Assembly: GCA_031284065.1 (NCBI GenBank) | Contig: JAITAP010000131.1 | Location: 1-20,045 of the forward strand | Source: Prevotellaceae bacterium | GTDB taxonomy: Bacteria > Bacteroidota > Bacteroidia > Bacteroidales > UBA932 | Direction of reading: 5' to 3' | Length of the DNA stretch: 20,045 bases | Shown here: positions 7,862 to 13,915 of the stretch, piece by piece | Position numbering within the stretch: the stretch's first letter is position 1 | Layout of the letters: each line of letters opens with the position of its first letter | Notes under the pieces: generated by a model | The model's database searches: none | Told to the model about the DNA's origin: nothing | What the model saw: only the letters and a program-made list of their open reading frames with translations | Translations under genes and position numbers: made by a program

Positions 7862-7903
7862 TTAAATAATATTTAAGCCTGTGATAACTTTTTGTTGTTA
7901 TCA
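7862..7903. promoter_or_regulatory. Two perfect palindromes between divergent promoters
   Basis: TTAAATA-A-TATTTAA occupies 7862-7876, and TGATAAC-N8-GTTATCA occupies 7882-7903. The second covers the -33 element of the TonB-receptor promoter, as expected of an operator. They could instead be hairpins in an antisense or leader transcript. No regulator is encoded nearby. Confidence 0.4.
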
Positions 7904-7922
7904 GTATTTTAGAGTTACTTTG
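7891..7922 (+). promoter_or_regulatory. Promoter of the TonB-dependent receptor gene
   Basis: TTTG (7891-7894), a 20-bp spacer and TTACTTTG (7915-7922), one mismatch from TAnnTTTG, lie 63 bp before the receptor ATG. A palindrome overlaps the -33 element. Confidence 0.5.
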
Positions 7923-7985
7923 CCTGCCGTAATTTATGAACAAAATGAGCTTGGCTTGCCCCACAGCAACTAAGCATCCTAAAAC

Positions 7986-10316
7986 ATGCTAAGAAAACCT
8001 ATTTTACTCCTTGCCGCTTTTTTGGCATTTTACATGCCTGCACAAGCGCAGCAGCCCACATTGAGCGGATACGTGAAAGATGCGCAAACGAGCGAGCCTC
8101 TGAGCGGGGCAATTATACACATTCGCGAAGCCAAGCGTAACGCTATTGCCGACGCCAAAGGATTTTACAGCATTGCGCTGCCGCCGGGCGACTACTCCGT
8201 AAGCGTCAGCTACGTGGGGTACCGCCCGCAGGAAGAATCGCTACAGGTGAAAAATACGCGGACCCGAAATTTTTCGCTACGGCAGCAGGATACCGAGCTG
8301 GGGGAAGTTGTGGTAAACGCTGCACGCCGCGCCAACGTTACCAAAGCCGAAATGAGCGTGGAAAAGCTGGAGATGAAAACCATCAAAAGGATTCCGGCGT
8401 TGATGGGCGAGGTTGACGTGATAAAAGCTATTATGCTGCTGCCCGGCGTGCAGGCCGCCGCCGAAGGTACGTCGGCGTTCAGCGTGCGCGGCGGAAGCCC
8501 CGACCAGAACCTCATCCTGCTCGACAACGCAACGGTGTACAACGCCTCGCACCTCATGGGCTTCTTTTCGGTGTTCAACAACGACGTGATAAGCGACGTA
8601 ACGCTCTACAAGGGCGACATTCCGGCCTCGCAGGGCGGCAGGCTGTCGTCGTTGCTGGAGGTGAGCAGCAAAACCGGCGATGCAACCAAGTTCAACGTAA
8701 ACGGTGGCGTTGGGCTTATTTCGAGCAGGCTTGAGGTTGACGGACCAATTATAAGCAATAAGCTCTCGTTTGTGGCGGCGGGCAGGCGCACGTACGCAGA
8801 CCTTTTCCTGCCGCTGGCGCCGGAAGAAGGCGTGCGCGATGCTGTGCTGCACTTTTACGACCTCAACGGAAAACTTTTCTACAAGCTGAGCGACAAAGAC
8901 CGCATAACGCTCGGCGGATACTACGGCAGCGACGTTTTCGGGATGTCGGTTGCCGGCATGGATTTTGTCAACAGCGCCTACTCGCTCAGCTGGAATCACG
9001 TGTACTCCGATAAGCTGTTTTCCAACATTGCCGTCATTGGCAGCGGCTACCGCTACAAAATGGGCATGGAAATGGCAGGCTTCAACATGCAGTGGAAATC
9101 GTCCATTGACGACCTTGGCGCACGCGCCGACTATACCTACCTCTACGGCGAAGAAAATTTGCTGCACTTTGGCGCTTCCGGCGTTTGGCACAGGGTCAAC
9201 CCCTGCGACGCTACCGCCACGACCCCAATAAACAGCGAACCGGAGTCGATACTGCTACCGGAGCTCAACTCGCTGGAAAGCTCCGCCTACGTCATGAATC
9301 AGCACAGGATAGGCGAGCGGCTCACCGTAAAATACGGGCTGCGGGGAACGCTGTTTCAAAACGTAGGCCCCGCAACGGTTTACCACTACGATGAACACTA
9401 CAACCTTCGCAGCAACGACACGCTAACCGTATATTCCCGGGGCAAATTCTACAACAGCTACTGGGGGCTGGAGCCTCGCGTTGGCGCTGTTTTTTTGCTC
9501 AGCGACAACAGCTCCGTCAAAGCCGGCTACTCGCGCACAATGCAGTACATGCACCTCATCTCCAACTCCACCGCCACCTCTCCGATTGACGTCTGGATGC
9601 CATCCTCGCCCAACATTAAGCCGCAGTCGGCGCACCAAACCTCTGTGGGCTACTTCCGCAACCTGATGGATAACACCATAGAGGTATCCACCGAGCTATT
9701 TTACAAGTATATGAACGACGTGGTGGATTATAAGGACCACGCCTCAATAATAATGAATTCTCAGCTGGAGGGAGAGCTGCGCAGGGGTATCGGCAAATCG
9801 TACGGGGCAGAGTTTATGGTGCGAAAAAACACCGGAAAGTTTACCGGCTGGGTTAGCTACACCTACTCGCGCTCCTTTCGCAAAGTATCAACGGTGAACA
9901 ACGACGAGTGGTATCAAGCGCCGTTTGACAGACCGCACAACCTGAACATTGTTGCCAGCTACGACATTACCAAGCGCATCAACCTGTCCGCCAACTGGAC
10001 GTTCTCGAGCGGTTCGCCCACCACGTTTCCCGAAGGTCGCTACGTAGCGGACGGCGCCTCCATCCCCATCTACGGCAAGCGCAACACCTACCGGCTGGAC
10101 GACTACCACCGGCTGGATGTTGCCGTCAACTTTGAGCTGAAAAAGCATGGCCGCTACTCGCACGAGCTCAACGTGTCGCTCTACAACGCCTACGCCCGCC
10201 ATAACACGTGGTTTATACAGTTCACCGAAGAGCCTGCAAATTCAGGGGTCATGTACGCCGACAAGCTTTACCTGTTCAGCGTAGTGCCTTCGGTTACGTA
10301 CAATTTTAAGTTTTAA
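7986..10316 (+). CDS. TonB-dependent outer-membrane receptor
   Basis: This 776-residue outer-membrane transporter would be energised by TonB-ExbBD. A signal peptide is cut near AQA/QQ (21/22). Next comes a carboxypeptidase-regulatory-like beta-sandwich (about 25-105: GYVKDAQTSEPLSGAIIHI, GFYSIALPPGDY), then LGEVVVNA (105-112), which could serve as a TonB box. The plug (about 125-230) has the typical FSVRGGSPDQNLILLDNATV block, followed by VFNNDVISDVTLYKG and ASQGGRLSSLLEV. The barrel fills the rest and ends in a terminal Phe (SVTYNFKF). It is shorter than SusC proteins (about 1000 residues) and no SusD-like gene follows, so a siderophore, vitamin or other small ligand is more likely than a glycan. 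The ligand cannot be named. Confidence 0.93.
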   Translation: MLRKPILLLAAFLAFYMPAQAQQPTLSGYVKDAQTSEPLSGAIIHIREAKRNAIADAKGFYSIALPPGDYSVSVSYVGYRPQEESLQVKNTRTRNFSLRQQDTELGEVVVNAARRANVTKAEMSVEKLEMKTIKRIPALMGEVDVIKAIMLLPGVQAAAEGTSAFSVRGGSPDQNLILLDNATVYNASHLMGFFSVFNNDVISDVTLYKGDIPASQGGRLSSLLEVSSKTGDATKFNVNGGVGLISSRLEVDGPIISNKLSFVAAGRRTYADLFLPLAPEEGVRDAVLHFYDLNGKLFYKLSDKDRITLGGYYGSDVFGMSVAGMDFVNSAYSLSWNHVYSDKLFSNIAVIGSGYRYKMGMEMAGFNMQWKSSIDDLGARADYTYLYGEENLLHFGASGVWHRVNPCDATATTPINSEPESILLPELNSLESSAYVMNQHRIGERLTVKYGLRGTLFQNVGPATVYHYDEHYNLRSNDTLTVYSRGKFYNSYWGLEPRVGAVFLLSDNSSVKAGYSRTMQYMHLISNSTATSPIDVWMPSSPNIKPQSAHQTSVGYFRNLMDNTIEVSTELFYKYMNDVVDYKDHASIIMNSQLEGELRRGIGKSYGAEFMVRKNTGKFTGWVSYTYSRSFRKVSTVNNDEWYQAPFDRPHNLNIVASYDITKRINLSANWTFSSGSPTTFPEGRYVADGASIPIYGKRNTYRLDDYHRLDVAVNFELKKHGRYSHELNVSLYNAYARHNTWFIQFTEEPANSGVMYADKLYLFSVVPSVTYNFKF

Positions 10317-10331
10317 TTAACCTGCACAAAA

Positions 10332-10362
10332 ATTGTTTTTGACAAAAAAGAGTGTATTTTTG
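10332..10362 (+). promoter_or_regulatory. Promoter of the Rpn locus
   Basis: ATTG (10332-10335, one mismatch to TTTG), a 19-bp spacer and TATTTTTG (10355-10362, a perfect TAnnTTTG) lie 38 bp before the nuclease ATG. The locus therefore appears to have its own promoter, separate from the receptor gene that ends at 10316. Confidence 0.6.
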
Positions 10363-10400
10363 CATGTTAGGAACACGGGAATGTATTTCCGGCAAAACAA

Positions 10401-11132
10401 ATGCTCATGAAGCATACCGACAAAAAGCAAGCGCCTCTCAAAACAAGCCCTGAAAACAAGACGAAGGAGGCCGTATATATTAATCCGTTAACGGATTTTG
10501 GGTTTAAAAAAGTGTTTGGCGACAAGGAGTTGCTGATTGCCTTTTTGAACGATATTGTCATGCCGGAGAACAGGATTACCGATGTGAGCTACTGCCCTAC
10601 CGAGCAGCTGGGCGATTGGGAGTCGGAGCGCAAGGCCGTTTACGACCTGTTGTGCACCAACGAAAAAGGCGAGGCTTTTTTGGTAGAAATGCAGCGGGCG
10701 CCGCAAAAATTTTTCGCGGACAGGTTGCTGTTCTACTCCTCATTCCTGATACGGAACCAAGCGCCTAAAGGCACGTGGAATTTTCAGCTGAAAGCGGTGT
10801 ACGTGGTATCGCTTTTGAACTTTATCCTCTACGAAGAAAAAGCGGACGAGTGTCGCATTGTCAGCAAGGTATATTTGACGGAGGAAGCAGCCCGCGCCAA
10901 GTTTTCGGATAAGCTGAACTTTATCCTTATTGAGCTGCCCAAGTTCCGGAAAAAGTTGAACGAGTTGGAAAGCAACACGGACAGGTGGCTTTACTGCCTG
11001 AAACACCTTACGGAGCTGCGGAAGGTTCCGCCGGAAGTAGAGGGACGAATATTTAGACGACTATTTGAAATAGCGCAAATAAAAAAACTAACACGTAAAG
11101 AAATGGAAACATATCACAAAAGCGTACTGTAG
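10401..11132 (+). CDS. Rpn-family PD-(D/E)XK nuclease, truncated by amber codon
   Basis: This 243-residue protein carries the full nuclease core of the Rpn / putative-transposase family (PDDEXK_2, TIGR01784). Family marks are NPLTDFGFKKVFG (28-40), the catalytic Asp82 in VYDLLC, and Glu96-x-Gln98 in FLVEMQ, followed by a helical region (FYSSFLIRNQ, RIVSKVYLTEE). Rpn proteins are DNA endonucleases that promote recombination and, in E. coli, act in phage defence. The frame stops at TAG (11130-11132) just after METYHKSVL. Without that codon it would run to 11375 and give 324 residues. The same codon in the downstream copy is GAG. The start may be Met1 or Met3 (10407). The protein could be an active core lacking its tail, or a nonsense mutant. 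Confidence 0.85.
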   Translation: MLMKHTDKKQAPLKTSPENKTKEAVYINPLTDFGFKKVFGDKELLIAFLNDIVMPENRITDVSYCPTEQLGDWESERKAVYDLLCTNEKGEAFLVEMQRAPQKFFADRLLFYSSFLIRNQAPKGTWNFQLKAVYVVSLLNFILYEEKADECRIVSKVYLTEEAARAKFSDKLNFILIELPKFRKKLNELESNTDRWLYCLKHLTELRKVPPEVEGRIFRRLFEIAQIKKLTRKEMETYHKSVL

Positions 11133-11375
11133 TACGACGATATTGTCGAGGCTCTTGATTTTGAGCGGGAGCGAAGCGAAAGAAGAGGCGAAAAAAGAGG
11201 CGAAAAAAGAGGCGAAAGAAGAGGCGAAAGAAGAGGCGAAAAAAGAGGAATGAAAAAAGCATACACTAATGTTGTCCCCATTCTCGCCACTAAGGGAATG
11301 TCTGCCGAAGATATAGCCAACCTGACCGAACTTTCGGTAAAGGAGGTACAAGCCATTTTGCAAAACCGGGATTAA
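11133..11375 (+). pseudogene. Detached C-terminal tail of the Rpn gene (module 1)
   Basis: This stretch is the in-frame continuation of the nuclease gene after its amber codon and is open to TAA at 11373-11375. It encodes YDDIVEALDFERERS, a charged run of RGEK/RGER units, then KGMSAEDIANLTELSVKEV and AILQNRD. The last part looks like a small helix-turn-helix, as often seen at the end of Rpn proteins. If TAG is read as stop, the piece has no start except an internal ATG at 11250, which would give a 41-residue peptide holding only the helix-turn-helix. It may be a dead remnant, a read-through extension, or a separately started small protein. Confidence 0.7.
11187..11246 (+). repeat. Five 12-bp tandem repeats (GGCGAAARARGA)
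   Basis: Five units of GGCGAAAAAAGA or GGCGAAAGAAGA, preceded by one degenerate unit, encode Gly-Glu-Lys/Arg-Arg four-residue steps in the Rpn tail. The unit is a multiple of three, so gain or loss changes protein length without shifting the frame. Only module 1 has the full array; modules 4 and 5 keep short traces (EKKW, EKRG). Confidence 0.9.
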
Positions 11376-11386
11376 TTCCTAAAGAA

Positions 11387-11587
11387 ATGGAAACATATCA
11401 CAAAAGCGTACTGGAGTACGACGATATTGTCGAGGCTCTTGATTTTGAGCGGGAGCGAAGTAAAAAAAGAATATATGCTAAATTTATCTTTAACTGCGCT
11501 GCTATGGGAATGTCTGCCGAAGATATAGCCAAGGCAACCGAACTCACGATAAGGCAAGTACGAGATATTTTGCAAAACCGGAATTAA
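11387..11587 (+). CDS. Stand-alone Rpn C-terminal module (module 2), 66 aa
   Basis: This 66-residue protein begins at the same Met that lies inside the nuclease gene at 11103. It has METYHKSVLEYDDIVEALDF (1-20), a short basic linker (ERERSKKRIY), a hydrophobic helix (AKFIFNCAAM, 31-40) and a helix-turn-helix-like end (GMSAEDIAKATELTIRQV, DILQNRN). There is no nuclease core. The start is 11 nt after the stop of module 1, in another frame, with AAAGAA just before ATG and no Shine-Dalgarno; translation may depend on re-initiation. By analogy with E. coli Rpn proteins, whose C-terminal parts are reported to be made separately and to block the nuclease, it could be an inhibitor. That is inference. 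Confidence 0.5.
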   Translation: METYHKSVLEYDDIVEALDFERERSKKRIYAKFIFNCAAMGMSAEDIAKATELTIRQVRDILQNRN

Positions 11588-11598
11588 TTCCTAAAGAA

Positions 11599-12285
11599 AT
11601 GGAAACATATCAAAAAAACGTACAGGAGTACGAGGACATTATTGATGCTTTTGATTTTAAATGGGAAAAAGGTGTTGACATAGGACTTCTTCGGTTTTTC
11701 TTCGGCTGTGCTATTATAGGAATGTCTTTTGAAGAGATAGCCAAAGAGACCAACTTCACGCTAAAATCTTGCAAAACTAAAATAGCGCCGAAAGAAACGA
11801 AACCACGTCAAAAAAGCGTATTAGAACACGACGACATTGTTGATGCTCTTAATTTCGTGCGGGAGCAAAGTGAAAAAAAATGGGCTGAGCTTTACAAAAA
11901 AGGAGGCGTACAATTGGGTATTGCAATTGGTAAAAACAGAGGGTCGCATTTAGCATACGCTCAGTTTGTCCTCAACGGCGCCCTTGCGGGAATGTCTGAT
12001 AGAATGATAGCAAACCTTAGCAAACTCGGAGTAAAGCGGGTACAAGCAATTAAAAGATTAGGAATAGAAAACATATTAAAGTACGACAAATTTATTGCTG
12101 CTCTTGATTTCGATTGGTGCCAAAGTGAAAAAAGAGGTATTACAATTGGTAAAAAACAAGGATTGGAAAAAGCACACGCTGAACTTACTTACAACTGCAT
12201 CGTTGCGAGAATACCCGTTGAAGATATAGCCAACTTAACCAACCTCACAGTAAAGGAGGTACAAAATTTACGAAACCAAAGCTAA
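11599..12285 (+). CDS. Fused triple Rpn C-terminal module protein, 228 aa
   Basis: This ORF contains three diverged copies of the module. Module 3 is about residues 1-63 (METYQKNVQEYEDIIDAFDF, GMSFEEIAKETNF), module 4 about 66-152 (KSVLEHDDIVDALNF, GMSDRMIANLSKLG) and module 5 about 153-228 (ILKYDKFIAALDFDW, RIPVEDIANLTNLTVKEV). At the 3/4 junction the former ATG is now ACG (AAAGAAACGAAACC) and the former stop is gone, so separate ORFs seem to have fused. It again starts 11 nt after the preceding stop. Conserved residues are kept while the DNA has drifted, and the frame stays open for 228 codons, which hints at some selection. There is no nuclease core. The function is unknown. Confidence 0.5.
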   Translation: METYQKNVQEYEDIIDAFDFKWEKGVDIGLLRFFFGCAIIGMSFEEIAKETNFTLKSCKTKIAPKETKPRQKSVLEHDDIVDALNFVREQSEKKWAELYKKGGVQLGIAIGKNRGSHLAYAQFVLNGALAGMSDRMIANLSKLGVKRVQAIKRLGIENILKYDKFIAALDFDWCQSEKRGITIGKKQGLEKAHAELTYNCIVARIPVEDIANLTNLTVKEVQNLRNQS

Positions 12286-12344
12286 CCCCCCAAAGCATTG
12301 AGGGCATACGAAAAAACACTACTAAAAAGATTTTAAACGTTTTT

Positions 12345-13688
12345 ATGGAATTATCGACTTTAACCGCCATCTCGCCCATTGACGGCCGCTACCACAAGCA
12401 AGCGCAGGAGCTGATGGAATACTTCTCGGAATTTGCGCTCATTCGCTACCGCATGTTGGTGGAAGTAGAGTATTTTATTGCCCTGTGCGAAATCCCGTTG
12501 CCGCAGCTCTCCACAGTGGACAAAAACCTGTACCCGCAGCTACGCGCCATTTACCGGAACTTTGGCCAGCACGACGCGCAGCAAGTCAAGGATACGGAGA
12601 GCATCACCAACCACGACGTGAAGGCGGTGGAGTATTTTTTGAAAGAAAAATTTGAGCTTTTGGGGCTGACCGCCTATTGCGAATTTATTCACTTTGGGTT
12701 AACATCGCAGGACGTCAACAACACCGCCACGCCGCTGAGCTTAAAGGAGGCGCTAAGCAACGTATTTACCCCGCAGCTTGAACAGGTACGATTTAAGCTG
12801 AACGAGCTGGCAAAAGAATGGAAGAGTATCCCCATGCTGGCTCATACGCACGGGCAGCCCGCATCGCCGACGCGCCTGGGCAAGGAATTTTACGTGTTTG
12901 TGGAGCGAATTGAGAAGCAACTCGCGCTGCTGAGCGTGGTACCCTTTTCGGCAAAATTTGGCGGCGCTACGGGCAACTTCAACGCCCACAAGGCTGCCTA
13001 CCCGAAAATCAGCTGGGTGGACTTTGCCAACCAATTTGTGAACAGCACGCTGGGGCTAAGCCGTTCGCAAACTACCACGCAAATTGAGCACTACGACAAC
13101 CTTGCCGCCACCTTTGACGCCATAAAGCGAATAAATAACATACTGACAGACCTTTGCCGGGATGTGTGGACGTATATCTCAATGGGATACTTTAAGCAAA
13201 AGATAAAATCGGGAGAGGTAGGCTCGTCAGCCATGCCGCACAAGGTAAACCCCATTGATTTTGAGAACGCTGAGGGCAACCTTGGCCTTGCCAACGCGCT
13301 GCTGGAGTATTTGTCGGCAAAGCTTCCCATTTCGCGCCTGCAACGCGACCTGACCGATAGCACCGTGCTGCGTAATATCGGTATTCCCTTGGGGCATACC
13401 ATTGTAGCCTACTCGTCCATCCTGAAGGGGCTTAATAAGCTAATCGTAAACGGCGAAAAAATACAAGCGGACTTGGAAAACAGCTGGGCGGTAGTGGCTG
13501 AAGGTATTCAGACTATCCTGCGCCGCGAAGGATACCCAAAGCCCTACGAGGCGCTCAAAACCCTTACCCGAACCAACGAAGCAATTACGCAAAAGGACAT
13601 TAACCTGTTCATTGATTCGCTGAATATCAACAGCAACGTAAAGGAGGAGCTGAGGGCGCTTACGCCGCAGGAGTACACCGGGTACTGA
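12345..13688 (+). CDS. purB: Adenylosuccinate lyase
   Basis: This 447-residue cytosolic enzyme removes fumarate from SAICAR (giving AICAR) and from adenylosuccinate (giving AMP), two steps of purine synthesis. It is close in length to E. coli PurB (456). The opening STLTAISPIDGRY is characteristic. The general-acid His169 lies in AHTHGQPASPT. The flexible signature loop GSSAMPHKVNPIDFENAEGN (293-312) carries the catalytic Ser (Ser294 or Ser295, the latter by alignment to E. coli numbering). The segment TSQDVNNTA (120-128) is also conserved. The ATG follows a T-rich stretch 59 bp after the Rpn array. I see no TAnnTTTG promoter in that gap, so transcription may come partly from upstream. The gene is alone, with no other pur genes beside it. 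Confidence 0.97.
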   Translation: MELSTLTAISPIDGRYHKQAQELMEYFSEFALIRYRMLVEVEYFIALCEIPLPQLSTVDKNLYPQLRAIYRNFGQHDAQQVKDTESITNHDVKAVEYFLKEKFELLGLTAYCEFIHFGLTSQDVNNTATPLSLKEALSNVFTPQLEQVRFKLNELAKEWKSIPMLAHTHGQPASPTRLGKEFYVFVERIEKQLALLSVVPFSAKFGGATGNFNAHKAAYPKISWVDFANQFVNSTLGLSRSQTTTQIEHYDNLAATFDAIKRINNILTDLCRDVWTYISMGYFKQKIKSGEVGSSAMPHKVNPIDFENAEGNLGLANALLEYLSAKLPISRLQRDLTDSTVLRNIGIPLGHTIVAYSSILKGLNKLIVNGEKIQADLENSWAVVAEGIQTILRREGYPKPYEALKTLTRTNEAITQKDINLFIDSLNINSNVKEELRALTPQEYTGY

Positions 13689-13729
13689 AAGACAGGGGTG
13701 TTTTTAAAGCTTACCCCCTCGTAGAGCAA

Positions 13730-13742
13730 GCCCCGCAGGGGC
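13730..13742. repeat. CCCC-GCA-GGGG palindrome
   Basis: GCCCC-GCA-GGGGC is a perfect inverted repeat 41 bp after purB. It belongs to the CCC-N-GGG family seen in several other gaps and has no T tract on either side. Confidence 0.6.
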
Positions 13743-13776
13743 GAAACTTGAAAATTGAAAATTATTGCCTGCGCCA

Positions 13777-13800
13777 ACCAAGTCCCCGCGGGGCTTTGGT
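13777..13800 (+). repeat. Long GC-rich hairpin downstream of purB
   Basis: ACCAAG and CTTTGGT arms surround the core CCCCGCGGGG, pairing over nearly the whole 24 nt. No T run follows, so it may be a member of the palindrome family, a 3'-end hairpin of the purB mRNA, or both. Confidence 0.5.
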
Positions 13801-13821
13801 GTGAGGATGTGGAAAAAACTT

Positions 13822-13853
13822 TTTGCAGCCAACGATGCTAATCCTTACTTTTG
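13822..13853 (+). promoter_or_regulatory. Promoter of hppA
   Basis: TTTG (13822-13825), a 20-bp spacer and TACTTTTG (13846-13853) match the Bacteroidetes consensus at every defined position. It lies 62 bp before the hppA ATG. TTTTGCAGCC occurs twice here (13821-13830 and 13849-13858), so both promoter elements lie inside a 28-bp-spaced direct repeat. Confidence 0.7.
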
Positions 13854-13915
13854 CAGCCATCAAAGTATTTGAAGTGTTTCTGTTAGTTATAAATTTTTAA
13901 ACCTTTACCTGTATT

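Larger units (their letters stand above)
11096..12285 (+). repeat. Five tandem copies of the Rpn C-terminal module
   Basis: The module starts with METYHKSVLEYDDIVEALDF and ends with a helix-turn-helix-like GMSAEDIA...VKEVQAIL. Copies begin near 11096, 11380, 11592, 11794 and 12055. Copies 1 and 2 share 80 of 81 bases over 11096-11176 and 11380-11460. The junction sequence ATTAATTCCTAAAGAAATGG recurs between copies 1/2 and 2/3. Copies 3-5 are more diverged and fused. The pattern implies repeated tandem duplication, most recently at the 5' end. Confidence 0.85.

Noticed and set aside
11053..11363. Minus-strand low-complexity frames with Phe/Arg/Leu or Ser/Phe repeats
   Set aside because: They are the complement of the 12-bp tandem repeats in the Rpn tail and have no other support.
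11187..12285. CRISPR-like repeat array
   Set aside because: The 12-bp units are contiguous without spacers, and the larger modules are coding and diverged. No cas genes are present.
10401..12285. Active insertion sequence, because the family is often labelled putative transposase
   Set aside because: No terminal inverted repeats, target duplication or DDE transposase was seen. The Rpn fold is a PD-(D/E)XK nuclease.
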